In this document: positions 27,401-36,454 of the stretch, piece after piece | Layout of the letters: each line of letters starts with the position of its first letter | Position numbering within the stretch: the first letter of the stretch is position 1 | From: Mesorhizobium sp. LNHC252B00 | GTDB taxonomy: Bacteria; Pseudomonadota; Alphaproteobacteria; Rhizobiales; Rhizobiaceae | Reading direction: 5' to 3' | DNA: 64,000 bases | Assembly: GCF_000502955.1 (NCBI RefSeq) | Contig: NZ_AYWO01000015.1 | Location: forward strand, 136,859 to 200,858 | Program-made: the position numbers and the translations under genes | The notes under the pieces: generated by a model | Told to the model about the DNA's origin: nothing | The model's input: the letters and a program-made list of their open reading frames with translations, nothing else | Databases searched by the model: none

Positions 27401-28656
27401 AATGAAACTCTTTCGATGCTCAGCTTGTGCATGACCAACGTGCCGACGTATCGAAATCGCCAGCTTTCGGCGATGGCGGCTGTTTCCAGCCGCAACAATT
27501 GCATCGGACACGCGCTCGGTCCGATCGCAAAATCAAGGCTCAGATACTGCCGGTTGAATGTGCCTGCCGGAATGTTGAATCGGGCTATTTCGCTTGCCGG
27601 ATCTGCGCAGCGGATGGACCAGAACAGCCCCTTTGGCAACTTCAGGTTTCTCCCGGAGGCAATCAGGGAAATCCTGTAGGAGCCGGGAGGCAATTCGACA
27701 TATTGCTGGAGCGCGGCGTTCTTCACCGGCGTGTTCAAAAATCGAACGGTGGCTCCGCTGTCGCTTTCGCCGACATCGCGCGACCCGGCAAAGGTAATTT
27801 CCAGACCGGAGCGATCGTGAACCTGCCAATCGAAGGGCTTGCCGCTGCGGACGGGTTCAAAGCCGCCGTTGAAAATATAGCCACCCAGCGTCCGCTCCTG
27901 ATCGGACAGGCTGAAAAGGAACAGCCGATAGGCTGGCTCGTAGTCCTTTTGCCTGATGTAGCCGTTGATCACCGCAGACAGTTCCTTCGATGTCGGTGGT
28001 GAACTCGATCCGGTAAGGTCGAGCAACAGTTGACTTGCCGCGCGCAGGCCTTGCGGATCCTGACCAAGGGCAGAAAAAAGATTGGACCTCCACGGAGCCT
28101 TTATCTTTATGGCTGCCAGGACAGCCCGGTATCCGTCCGGATTTGAAAGAATCGCCGGCATGCCCGCCGCGATGATTGGAAAGCGGTCCGGCCACCGGCG
28201 TAGCAATGTGTCGATCTCGGCGACCGCGCGTGACAGATCACCTAACTCGATCGAACGGTCGATCGATCTCTGAAGTGCATGGATTTCCGTCTTGGACAGT
28301 TTTCGAGCCTGGTCGAAGAATTCAAAGGCTTCGTCCTTCTCGCCTTGCCGGTACTTGATCTCGCCCAATAGGCTGTAGAGCCGGGCATCCGCGACATTGA
28401 AGCGAAGCGCACCCCTCGCCTTGGCAGCCAAAGCATCCAGATCAGGACCACTGCCTGTTTCGTTCAGGTCACCGGTGATGTCACCTATCAACGCATTTAT
28501 GTTCAGCGGATCGATCGCAAGCGAGACGGCTGGCGTCCCGGCCTCAAGGAGCCGACTTAGCCCGATCGACGAAGCGGCCAACACTAGAACGGAGGCGACG
28601 AACCAAACGCCTGACCGCAGGAGATTTCGCGTGAGCGGGCTGGCCTGCTCCATCAT
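27397..28656 (-). CDS. Membrane-anchored TPR protein with C-terminal beta-sandwich-like domain, exopolysaccharide operon
   Basis: This 419-residue protein is of uncertain function. An N-terminal membrane anchor (residues 15-35) is followed by tetratricopeptide-like repeats (for example ARLYSLLGEIKYRQGEKDEAFEFFDQA is one; written here as the stretch at residues 90-118). The C-terminal 140 residues (GGYIFNGGFEPV, SYRISLIASG) look like a carbohydrate-binding beta-sandwich. Its place between an ExoP-like kinase and a Wzy-like protein suggests a periplasmic role in assembly or polymerisation. The start overlaps the upstream gene by 113 bases; no better internal start exists because the next candidates fall inside the membrane segment. 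Its stop overlaps the next gene. Confidence 0.7.
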   Translation of the reverse strand: MMEQASPLTRNLLRSGVWFVASVLVLAASSIGLSRLLEAGTPAVSLAIDPLNINALIGDITGDLNETGSGPDLDALAAKARGALRFNVADARLYSLLGEIKYRQGEKDEAFEFFDQARKLSKTEIHALQRSIDRSIELGDLSRAVAEIDTLLRRWPDRFPIIAAGMPAILSNPDGYRAVLAAIKIKAPWRSNLFSALGQDPQGLRAASQLLLDLTGSSSPPTSKELSAVINGYIRQKDYEPAYRLFLFSLSDQERTLGGYIFNGGFEPVRSGKPFDWQVHDRSGLEITFAGSRDVGESDSGATVRFLNTPVKNAALQQYVELPPGSYRISLIASGRNLKLPKGLFWSIRCADPASEIARFNIPAGTFNRQYLSLDFAIGPSACPMQLLRLETAAIAESWRFRYVGTLVMHKLSIERVSL

Positions 28657-30916
28657 CGACTTTGCCTTCGATTTTCGGGGTGCTCGCGCCGTAGTCGTAG
28701 TACTGGTAGTTCATATATTTGTAGGCATAGTTGTAGTCGAACTTGTTCACTGCAAACTTCGACATCGCCCCTCCGATCACATTCGCACCGGCCGCCCGCA
28801 GACGCCTGAGCGCCGTCTTGGCTGATTTGCGCGTGACCTGGTTGGTGGAAACGACCATCAACGTGCCTTCCGCCAGCCGGCTGAGGATTGGGCCGTCGGA
28901 AAGGCCGACGACCGGTGGAGCATCGATGATGACCAGATCGAAGCGTTTGCCGAGATTCGTCAAGATCAGCGCCATCTTCTGCGAAGAGAGAAGGTCGGCC
29001 GGGTTCGGCGGAATGGTCCCGGACGTCAGTACAGTCACGTTAGGGTATTTCGTCGTCCTGAAAATGCCCGCCAGATCATCCTTGCGAACGGTATTCGTCA
29101 GAAGGTTGCTCAACCCGATCGCGTTGTCGAGACCGAACAGCCGATGCAGGTTCGGTTTGCGAAGATCGCCATCGACCAGCAGAACCCTTGCGCCGAGCGC
29201 CGCGAAATCCTGGCCGAGCTTGAACGAGGTGGTCGACTTGCCTTCCGAAGGTTCCGAACTGGTCACCAGCAGCGATCGCGGCGCACCCTCCGCACCGGAG
29301 AACTGCAGCGATGTTCGCAACGAACGATAGGCCTCCGAGAGCCCGGATTTTTGATCGGCGATGCTGGCTATGAGTTCGCGGTCGTCGACAAGCGGCAGGA
29401 TGCCGAGCATCGCCAGTCCCAGCTCTTTCTCGACCTGCTCCGGATTGGTGAAGGTGTTGTTCAAGAGCTCGATGATGTAGATGATCGATGCAGTCAAAGC
29501 CATGAAAAGCGCCAGCGCGATTGCAAGATTGATGCTCAGGCGTGGAGAATAGGGGGCTACGGGCAGCGAAGCGAAGTCGACGATCGCGGCGCTTTGCGTC
29601 TTGAGTTCCGAGCTAACCCCAACTTCATTCAGCTTGGTGATAAGGCTGTCGTACTGCGACCGATTGGAATCGACCTCACGCTTCAGGATCGTGTATTTGA
29701 TATTTTTGTCGTTGAAGACGGCCTGCTGTCTCTCCATTTCCGCGAGCTTGGATTTTAGGTCGGCCTCCTTGCCTTGCGCTTCCTGGTATTTCAGTCGCAA
29801 CGAATCCGTTATCGCAAGAACGCCATTGTCATAGAGCCGCTGCAGTTCCTTGATCTGCGATTGCAATTGCTGCATTTCCGGATAACCAGGCTTCAGGATG
29901 CCCAGTTTCTGCTGATACTGGCTGGACAGATCCGCCAGCTTTTCGCTGAGCTTCTGCAGACCTTCGCTTTCCAGAACCGGGCCGAGGCTTGATCCGCGTC
30001 CCTTTTCTATCTGACTCACGACCCGCCCCGCATCCAGGCGCTCCTGGATCGCCATGGCCAGCGCGGTGTTCAGGGCTTCGATGTTAGAGTCGATCAGCGA
30101 TTTGTCGTCGCCAGTGACCGTGATGCCGGCGTCTTTTGCGTAGGTGACCAATTCCTCCTCGGATTTTTGCAGCTTTTGCTTCACCTGCAGAACCTGTTCC
30201 TGGATGAATTGCCTTGCCAGATCAGAGGTCTCGCTGGTCTGGTCCAGTCGCTGATCGATAAAACTCTGTGCGACCTGATTGGCTACGTCGCTTGCATATT
30301 TCGGCTTCTGATCGACAAAGGTGATCGACAGCAGGCTTGTATTGGTGACCAGATTGACCGTCAGGTCGTCCAGGATTCGCTTGATGGCGATTGCCTCGCG
30401 CTCCTCGGGCGTTTTCTCCTCAATGGAAGGCGACTTCGAAAGTCCGAACGCCCGGTAGACAATGTTGCTCAGCGAAAAGCTCGGCGTCGGAAACAGGAAG
30501 TCCGGCTTTTCGCCAAGCCCTAGCTGGAAGGCCACGCGCTGAGCCAGCGCGCGGCTCTTCAGCTTTTCACGGGCGGTCAGGAAGGCCCTGACGTCGCTGT
30601 TTTCGGAAACAACTTCGATGTCCTGAAAGACTTTCGCCGAGGGGACCAGCACTTCGAGTTGCGTCGTTGCCAGATATTTTGGTGTCTGCATCATTGTCAC
30701 GATGACGCCGGCGACAAGCCCGGCAGCGGCCATCATGACGATCAACCAACGGTACTGGACAATGTAAAACAACAGCTTGAGCGGGTTGAACCCGTCATCC
30801 CGACCGCCATGGTCACGACCATAAGGACCGTAGTTTTGCGGCACGTCATAGGGGAGGTCCGCAGACAGGGCCTGTCGGGATCCGGCAAGTTGGGACTGCC
30901 TGTTACGATCGAGCAT
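28544..30916 (-). CDS. Polysaccharide co-polymerase with tyrosine autokinase domain (ExoP/Wzc-like)
   Basis: This 790-residue inner-membrane protein controls chain length and export of exopolysaccharide. A first membrane segment at residues 50-74 is followed by the Wzz domain, a long coiled-coil periplasmic region and a second membrane segment around residue 480. The cytoplasmic BY-kinase has Walker A EPSEGKST (about 555), Walker A' LLVDGDLR (about 579) and Walker B FDLVIIDAPP (about 659). A tyrosine cluster at 728-742 is the expected autophosphorylation site. Beyond it is an unusually basic tail of about 35 residues, encoded where this gene overlaps the next. The frame is open to 31006, but that extension overlaps the wza-like gene, so the ATG at 30916 is preferred. 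Confidence 0.93.
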   Translation of the reverse strand: MLDRNRQSQLAGSRQALSADLPYDVPQNYGPYGRDHGGRDDGFNPLKLLFYIVQYRWLIVMMAAAGLVAGVIVTMMQTPKYLATTQLEVLVPSAKVFQDIEVVSENSDVRAFLTAREKLKSRALAQRVAFQLGLGEKPDFLFPTPSFSLSNIVYRAFGLSKSPSIEEKTPEEREAIAIKRILDDLTVNLVTNTSLLSITFVDQKPKYASDVANQVAQSFIDQRLDQTSETSDLARQFIQEQVLQVKQKLQKSEEELVTYAKDAGITVTGDDKSLIDSNIEALNTALAMAIQERLDAGRVVSQIEKGRGSSLGPVLESEGLQKLSEKLADLSSQYQQKLGILKPGYPEMQQLQSQIKELQRLYDNGVLAITDSLRLKYQEAQGKEADLKSKLAEMERQQAVFNDKNIKYTILKREVDSNRSQYDSLITKLNEVGVSSELKTQSAAIVDFASLPVAPYSPRLSINLAIALALFMALTASIIYIIELLNNTFTNPEQVEKELGLAMLGILPLVDDRELIASIADQKSGLSEAYRSLRTSLQFSGAEGAPRSLLVTSSEPSEGKSTTSFKLGQDFAALGARVLLVDGDLRKPNLHRLFGLDNAIGLSNLLTNTVRKDDLAGIFRTTKYPNVTVLTSGTIPPNPADLLSSQKMALILTNLGKRFDLVIIDAPPVVGLSDGPILSRLAEGTLMVVSTNQVTRKSAKTALRRLRAAGANVIGGAMSKFAVNKFDYNYAYKYMNYQYYDYGASTPKIEGKVDDGAGQPAHAKSPAVRRLVRRLRSSVGRFVDRAKSAP

Positions 30917-30956
30917 GTGCGAGGTGACCCTGGGGTTGTCCGTATCGTGCCCTGTC

Positions 30957-31700
30957 CTAAGGAATGACCGCAATGCGGGCCGCGCTGGACGCGAGGCCCA
31001 GGGCATCCTTCAAATTGTTCATCGCGATTTTCGACTTGGAAGCAAAAACGACGATCACATCGCCACCATAGATGCGTGGGTTGCGATTTTTGCCGGCCCG
31101 GATTTCCTCGACATTGTAGTTTGCCACGAGCTTGTTTTGGCCGATATTCCGATAGACGAAGACCTTGCCGGCATCACCGACCGGATTGAAGCCCCCGGCA
31201 AGGGCGATCGCGTCCAGCAAATAAGCACCGCTGGACACAGGATAGATACCGGCCTTGTTGACTTCACCATCGACCGTGATGCGCCGGCCAATCGATTCCT
31301 TGACGAAAATCGTCACATCAGGCGCTTGCAGGTATTTTTCACCGTAGGCAGTCTCGATTTCCTTCTCGAGCTGACGCAAGGTTCTGCCGGCCGCAGTCAT
31401 CGTTCCGATCAGCGGAAGCGAAATCTGCCCGCCTGCGTCGACCTGAACAGTCCTGTTCAAATTGTCGACCTGGAACACGCTAACCTCCAGCACATCATTG
31501 GCAGATAGGGGTTGCTCGCCGCCATTCTGCGTATTCTGCGGCGGCGGCAGGTCCTTCACCACCTGCAGTGTGCCGCCGCCTGAAAGAGCCGTGGAGGACG
31601 CAGCCGGCTGAAGGGCGCTGACAGGATTTGTGGATGACGTCGATGTCGACGGGGTGCTGGCGCAAGCAGATATCGCCAGCGATGCGAGCAACGCTGTCAC
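30957..31700 (-). CDS. Wza/ExoF-like polysaccharide export protein, probable lipoprotein
   Basis: This protein forms the outer-membrane/periplasmic part of the exopolysaccharide exporter. It carries the poly-export domain (PLSANDVLEVSVFQVDNL) and an SLBB domain (ITVDGEVNKAGIYPVSSG). The start is unclear: the frame is open to 32192, but the upstream part looks non-coding, and the only conventional start close to the lipobox ISAC is the GTG at 31700. That leaves a signal peptide lacking basic residues; a CTG at 31742 would add two arginines and give a better signal. It is followed by the ExoP-like gene 41 bases downstream, so the two should work as exporter and co-polymerase. Confidence 0.88.
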   Translation of the reverse strand: MTALLASLAISACASTPSTSTSSTNPVSALQPAASSTALSGGGTLQVVKDLPPPQNTQNGGEQPLSANDVLEVSVFQVDNLNRTVQVDAGGQISLPLIGTMTAAGRTLRQLEKEIETAYGEKYLQAPDVTIFVKESIGRRITVDGEVNKAGIYPVSSGAYLLDAIALAGGFNPVGDAGKVFVYRNIGQNKLVANYNVEEIRAGKNRNPRIYGGDVIVVFASKSKIAMNNLKDALGLASSAARIAVIP

Positions 31701-31974
31701 GGTGCCTGCATTACGCCTTGCAGAATCGAAGATGCCGATCAGTGGGTCCCGCTCTTGAACAGCCGGCCAAATCCGCCGAAACGACTTACGCTGCTGGCAC
31801 CCGACCTTTTCGCATTCCGCTTTCCAATGGGCACGAGCGCCCGATCCCGTAATATCGCGTCCGGACGGTTGACCGCCAGAAGCCTCGCCACGACAAAACA
31901 CAAATGCGCCACCCGCACGAAGGCGAATGACGCATTCGACAAAATTGCGCAAAACAGCGGGTGTCGGACCTCGG

Positions 31975-32469
31975 CTATCGGCTGACAGCGTCATCGTCGT
32001 CCTGCAGCCCGGTAATAAGAGCGGCGGCGCCACCAACCGCGGCGGCGCCCAAGAGAGCTGGCAACATGAGAGGCTCCGAGCTGGCAGGCACAACCGTCGC
32101 AACTGGCGTATCGAGCGAAACGCACATGCCACCTTCGACAGGATCGACCTTGATCGTGGTGTTGCCAGGAATATCGAATGCGCAGTTGGCACCCACCGCC
32201 AGCAAAGCGGACGCCTCTGCCCCGGTCATGATGCGCGCGCCCGAATACACTGGCGCTTCGGGACCGACGCCAGCATAACCGCCGGACTGGGACATCTGAA
32301 CGTTTCCATGGACCTGTGTAAGGCGACCTATCGCACCGGCGGACGCCGGCACGGTCGCAAGACAGGAACAGGCCTCCTGGGCGAAAGCATCGGGCGTTGC
32401 AAACAGAATGCCCTCTGCGGCGAATACAACAAAAACGAAAGCAGCCCCCAGCCCACTACGAATCCTCAT
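31975..32469 (-). CDS. Secreted FecR-like domain protein of unknown function
   Basis: This protein of 164 residues has a signal peptide ending at about AFA (residue 30), two closely spaced cysteines (CSC), and a FecR-like segment. The segment runs GRLTQVHGNVQMSQ, then GARIMTGAEASALLAVG and FDIPGNTTIKV, the usual pattern of a small periplasmic beta domain. A hydrophobic helix near the C terminus (residues 135-155) is followed by a run of four aspartates. It lies upstream of and in the same direction as the wza-like gene and may be the first gene of that operon. Many rhizobial EPS clusters carry such a small secreted protein; the function is unproven. ATG 32469 is favoured over 32484 by the signal-peptide layout. 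Confidence 0.65.
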   Translation of the reverse strand: MRIRSGLGAAFVFVVFAAEGILFATPDAFAQEACSCLATVPASAGAIGRLTQVHGNVQMSQSGGYAGVGPEAPVYSGARIMTGAEASALLAVGANCAFDIPGNTTIKVDPVEGGMCVSLDTPVATVVPASSEPLMLPALLGAAAVGGAAALITGLQDDDDAVSR

Positions 32470-33362
32470 TTTCACCCCACCCAAACCTGCAACTCACCCT
32501 TTTGGGACGAATCACACCTGCTTCACCCCCGGCAATCTCCGTCAGTAGCTAACGTCGCACTGCGTCGCCGCGAGCACGCCAGCGGTCAGAACCGCGCCGC
32601 CAAAATCGAATCCGGCAGGTCAACCCCACCGCCCACCACCGGACGGCTGAATGGCCGACCGTCTGTTCAGAGCCAACAAGATTGAGGCAAACGTTATCGT
32701 CGAGGCGAAAGACTTCGAGACGCGAATTGCCCGGCACACCCAGATTGCAGCCGCCGATCCCCAATGACGCGCAAATACGGCAGGCGCAGTTTTGCTCACA
32801 GATTCATCCGTCTTTGATCCCCTCTGCATCCACCTTCGGACGCACCAACTCAAAGAAAGCAGATCAGCACGTAGCAGTTTTCCGATCACAATTCCAACAC
32901 ATTTCGCGTTGGCGGCAATTTAGGCTGATTCGTAACTGTCCTAGCACAGTACTTTAGCTATATCGAATGAACAGTTTCGACCAAGAATCTCGGAAAGCGA
33001 CGTTACCCAGCAGAAGACCACAAATACTCAAATGCAGGAAAACCGTCTGCCGGGGTCAGGACAGATCCATTCATTTCGCCGCAAGAGCATCCAATCCGCG
33101 GCCGTTCGGCAAGACTTGCACATTGGACCGGCTTGAACCGACTCGCCGCAGAGAATTCGACCCTGCGTAAATATGGTAGCCAGGTCTTCCCCTTGGCTGT
33201 CGAGCACTGCACAAACAGGATATCGCCAACCTTCGAAGCGATCTTGCCATCGCAAGGCGTTCCGGTAGCAACGGGTTTGCAGGTCAGGACCATCCCCTGA
33301 TAGTCCCGGCGCGCCGCTCCGAGGGCCGTCCTCCATCCAGCCCAACTGTCCGTCAAGCCCTT
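32470..33362. other. Long intergenic region between two polysaccharide operons
   Basis: Nearly 900 bases lie between the exopolysaccharide assembly operon and the glycosyltransferase operon, both on the minus strand. The region should hold the promoter of the assembly operon and the end of the glycosyltransferase operon. Small open frames exist, two of them at 33003-33366 directly after the GT4 stop (one with an ATGA overlap, one from a TTG). Neither has recognisable similarity, and they compete for the same DNA, so no gene is called. The stretch has lower GC than the surrounding genes, and no RNA gene was recognised. Confidence 0.5.
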
Positions 33363-34508
33363 TCATTCTTTCGCCACGAGGCCATCCAGCTCTTCTATTT
33401 GCTGCATGTACTTCGCGATGACGATAGTCTCCGAAAATTGCCGCTCGACCTTGTTTCTGCCCTCCACTCCCATCCGGCCCCTGGAGGCATCATCCATCAT
33501 CGCAAACTCGATCATCTTGCTTGCCAGATCATCATGGTCCTTCACCTTGCACAGGAAGCCGTTGACGGCGTGGTCCACCACCTCCCTGCACCCGGGCACG
33601 TCGGTGGTGATCAGCGGCTTGCCCATTGCGGCCGCCTCGAGCAGCGAACGCGGCGTTCCTTCCCGGTAGGAAGGCAAGACGACACAATCGGCGGCACGCA
33701 GGAAAGGCCGCACATCGTCGGTGGTGCCAAGATATTCGATCAATCCCTCACTGACCCATTGCTCGACTTGCTGCCGGCTCACGGCGGTCCGGTTCTCTAC
33801 ATCGAGAAAGCCGAGCAGCTGGAAACGCACACCGGGCATCTTCTGGCGAACCAGACGGGCCGCCTCGATAAACTCGCCGACACCCTTGTCCCAGAGAAGC
33901 CGGGCCACCAGAAGAAACACAATCGCACCAGGCCCGGTGCGTGCTTCGGACGACGGAGTAAAACGCACGAGGTCGATGCCGGAGCCGGGCAAAAGCCCGG
34001 TCTGCTCCTTGCGAACCAAATTCCCAATGACGAACAGCGTCCTGTCATCGTCATTCTGAAAGAAAACCATTTTGGAACGGGCCAGCGCCACCCGATACAA
34101 GGCCTTGGCAATTCTGAGCAGGAGGCCACCGCGGACGAATGCTGTCCCCAGTCCGGAAATGTTATTTATGACCGGAACGCCGTTCAGATTGGCGGCGATG
34201 GAGCCGAACACGTTGGGCTTGATCGTAAACCCGACAAACGCCAACGGCCTCTCATGCCGCAAGAGAAGCCAGAAGCGCCACAGAAGTGCCATGTCCCGCA
34301 AAGGCGACATGCCGGAATTGTCCATTTCGAGTTCGACGTAGCGGCAGCCCATGGCCGATATCAGCGAAGAGTATTCGTCTCTCGGCGCCGCGATGACGAT
34401 GTCATAGCCATGGCTCCGCAAGCCCTCGATCAGCCCCTTGCGGAAATTGACGACATTCCAGGACGTGTTTATCGAAATGATTATCTTGCTGCGAGCAGCC
34501 GGCATCAT
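33363..34508 (-). CDS. Glycosyltransferase family 4
   Basis: This 381-residue GT-B enzyme begins IIISINTSWNVVNFRKGL, carries the conserved early region GFTIKPNVFGSIAA and NNISGLGTAF, and has the C-terminal signature VLPSYREGTPRSLLEAAAMG with the EGxxxxLLE glutamates. It belongs to the GT4 group of capsule/O-antigen transferases acting on undecaprenyl-diphosphate-linked sugars. The ATG at 34508 overlaps the preceding stop, which fixes the start despite an open frame reaching back to 34739. It is the last clear gene of the minus-strand operon starting at 42608. Donor and acceptor are unknown. Confidence 0.88.
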   Translation of the reverse strand: MMPAARSKIIISINTSWNVVNFRKGLIEGLRSHGYDIVIAAPRDEYSSLISAMGCRYVELEMDNSGMSPLRDMALLWRFWLLLRHERPLAFVGFTIKPNVFGSIAANLNGVPVINNISGLGTAFVRGGLLLRIAKALYRVALARSKMVFFQNDDDRTLFVIGNLVRKEQTGLLPGSGIDLVRFTPSSEARTGPGAIVFLLVARLLWDKGVGEFIEAARLVRQKMPGVRFQLLGFLDVENRTAVSRQQVEQWVSEGLIEYLGTTDDVRPFLRAADCVVLPSYREGTPRSLLEAAAMGKPLITTDVPGCREVVDHAVNGFLCKVKDHDDLASKMIEFAMMDDASRGRMGVEGRNKVERQFSETIVIAKYMQQIEELDGLVAKE

Positions 34509-35626
34509 TGGCTCCCGCCCGGATATGGCGAAGGCGCTCCTAACAGCATATCCGCAAATCGCCCAGGCGACCTTTCCGACAGGGTCTCCCCATATAAGGC
34601 CGACCGATCGCCGGCGTGCATGACCTTCAGCAGTGCATCCGCGATTTCCAACACGCCAAATCCGGCTGAAATCTCGAGGCCGGACAGCGTGTCCAGATCT
34701 CCCGCACAGGGCGTGGTGACGATGCCGGGAATCCGGCAAGCCATCATTTCCAGAAGGACGTTTGGAAATCCTTCCATCGCCGAGGTGAGCAGGCCGGCGC
34801 GCGATGCACGAAACAGCGGAAATGGATTGTCTCTCTGGCCGAGCATATTTATTCGAGAGTCCAGATCGAACTTGCCGGCGTAGGCTCTTAGCTCCGCTTC
34901 CATGGGTCCCGCCCCAACCATGCTAAGCTCATAATCTTCGCCGGTTCTTCGCCTGATCTCGGCGAGCACGTCAATCGCGATCGTTGGCCGCTTTACCTCG
35001 ATCAGCCGGCCGCACCAGACAATCTGCGGACGACGGGAAATCATCTTCGCGTCGTCCTCCGCCAACATTTCGGTGGACATTTTGACGATGAGATCTTCGT
35101 CAACCGGGTTGGGCAACGTACACAGTTTATCGATGGCTCGCCGGGGCAACACGTCACGCAGGCGTTCATTCATGTAGCTCGTTTGCGCGACAACCATGTC
35201 CTGGCTGCCATAGGCAGCGTAGAGCGCCCTGTAAGTCAGTGCGCGAGGGCCATTGAAGCGATCCAGAAGTACCGTGGATTCGCGAGCGACCAACCTGCGG
35301 CTCTTGAGAACCCCGACGCTTCGGGCAGCGGCCAGGAACGAATTCACCCGCGTGTGGCTTGAGAATACCAAATCGTACCGATGCCGGATCAGCCGCGGGG
35401 CAAGCAAAAGCTCGCTCATCGCTTTGCCGCCGCCGAAGCCGTAACTGCGCCGAATTTCATCCTGGAGTGGCCCAACGGCATCCCCCGCCGCCTGGCCGCC
35501 CAGAAAGCCGATTTCGACGTACCAGTCGGGACGGCGCGCAAGTGCCTGCGCAACCAGTTTCAGGATGGTTTCAGCTCCACCTCTGATGTCGAGCGGAATG
35601 GCGACCAGCGCGAGCTTCCTTTTCAT
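34505..35626 (-). CDS. Glycosyltransferase family 4
   Basis: This 373-residue GT-B enzyme begins LALVAIPLDIRGGAETIL, the usual glycine-rich loop of GT4, and has the C-terminal motif TSAMEGFPNVLLEMMACRIP with the EGFPNVLLE signature. Start ATG 35626 lies 13 bases from the upstream methyltransferase stop; the open frame to 35683 overlaps that gene and is unlikely. It is co-transcribed with the GT4 gene downstream by an overlapping stop/start. Sugar specificity cannot be inferred. Confidence 0.87.
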   Translation of the reverse strand: MKRKLALVAIPLDIRGGAETILKLVAQALARRPDWYVEIGFLGGQAAGDAVGPLQDEIRRSYGFGGGKAMSELLLAPRLIRHRYDLVFSSHTRVNSFLAAARSVGVLKSRRLVARESTVLLDRFNGPRALTYRALYAAYGSQDMVVAQTSYMNERLRDVLPRRAIDKLCTLPNPVDEDLIVKMSTEMLAEDDAKMISRRPQIVWCGRLIEVKRPTIAIDVLAEIRRRTGEDYELSMVGAGPMEAELRAYAGKFDLDSRINMLGQRDNPFPLFRASRAGLLTSAMEGFPNVLLEMMACRIPGIVTTPCAGDLDTLSGLEISAGFGVLEIADALLKVMHAGDRSALYGETLSERSPGRFADMLLGAPSPYPGGSQ

Positions 35627-35639
35627 GAGCTGCAGGGAT

Positions 35640-36449
35640 TCACTGTTTTCGCCGAAAGACATAGGCGTAGGTTTCGGCAGCATCCTTGCCGAGAAAAAGC
35701 GCCGAAACGCCTAACCAGATGCGCCAGGCGAGAAAGGCCGGCACGAAGAAATAGAAATAGGAGCTCTTCCAGAACAGACGACGCTCGATGAGTTCCAGGC
35801 CGTTCCGTTTTGCGATTGTTTCGACCTCACTGGGCAGGCACTTGTCGTAAAAAGCCGGAAACCCGTCATGACCCTTGCCCTTTTCGGGAAAGATCGCAAA
35901 AAGCAACCGTCGCTTCACCCCCTCTGGCAGGACCCGATTTAACCTTGCGAAAACAGCGTTGCGCGAGGGCGAGAAAATGGCGACCACGCCTCCCGGCTTC
36001 GCGCAACTGGCAATGCCACGCAAAGCACCTTCAGCATCGCGGACGTGTTCGAGCGTCGCCTGACAGATCACCACATCAGCATCGCCCCTGCCCTCAAACG
36101 AGGTAAGGTCCGCTTCAATCTCCTCGTCGTATATTCCGCGCGGCGCTTTCGACAATTCCTGCGCGTCCAGATCAACCCCAACGACAAAAAGCCTCAGGCG
36201 CCGCTTCTCGGATAGGCCGACGAACGGCCTTGCACCCCCGCCGAGGTCGTAAACCAGCGCATCGGAGGCAAGCCAGGCAGGCGCTATCTCCGTCGCAAAA
36301 GTTCGGTTGCCGTCGATACGAAGGCGCATGGGTAGAACGCTGTCCAGCAACTCGGAAACGGCTACGTTCGCGCGCATAAACTTTCGCAACATCGACACTG
36401 CCTCACCGTCAATTTCGTTCGCCGGTCTGTGTCCACTCGGACCAGACAT
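35640..36449 (-). CDS. SAM-dependent methyltransferase (Methyltransf_11/25 type) with C-terminal hydrophobic segment
   Basis: This protein of 269 residues has the motif VYDLGGGARP near residue 65, a VGVDLDAQEL acidic loop, DVVICQATLEHV, and KPGGVVAIFSPS, all typical of class I methyltransferases. A hydrophobic C-terminal stretch (FYFFVPAFLAWRIWLGV) suggests contact with the membrane. The start at ATG 36449 is 5 bases after the upstream stop and has a suitable AGGA-type site; the open frame to 36563 overlaps the previous gene. It probably methylates a sugar in the product of this operon. Confidence 0.82.
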   Translation of the reverse strand: MSGPSGHRPANEIDGEAVSMLRKFMRANVAVSELLDSVLPMRLRIDGNRTFATEIAPAWLASDALVYDLGGGARPFVGLSEKRRLRLFVVGVDLDAQELSKAPRGIYDEEIEADLTSFEGRGDADVVICQATLEHVRDAEGALRGIASCAKPGGVVAIFSPSRNAVFARLNRVLPEGVKRRLLFAIFPEKGKGHDGFPAFYDKCLPSEVETIAKRNGLELIERRLFWKSSYFYFFVPAFLAWRIWLGVSALFLGKDAAETYAYVFRRKQ

Positions 36450-36454
36450 CCGCG

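Noticed and set aside
33003..33366. Two competing small minus-strand open frames after the GT4 gene, one with an ATGA overlap
   Set aside because: They overlap each other, show no recognisable similarity, and their base composition by codon position does not decide between them; kept only as a remark in the intergenic entry.
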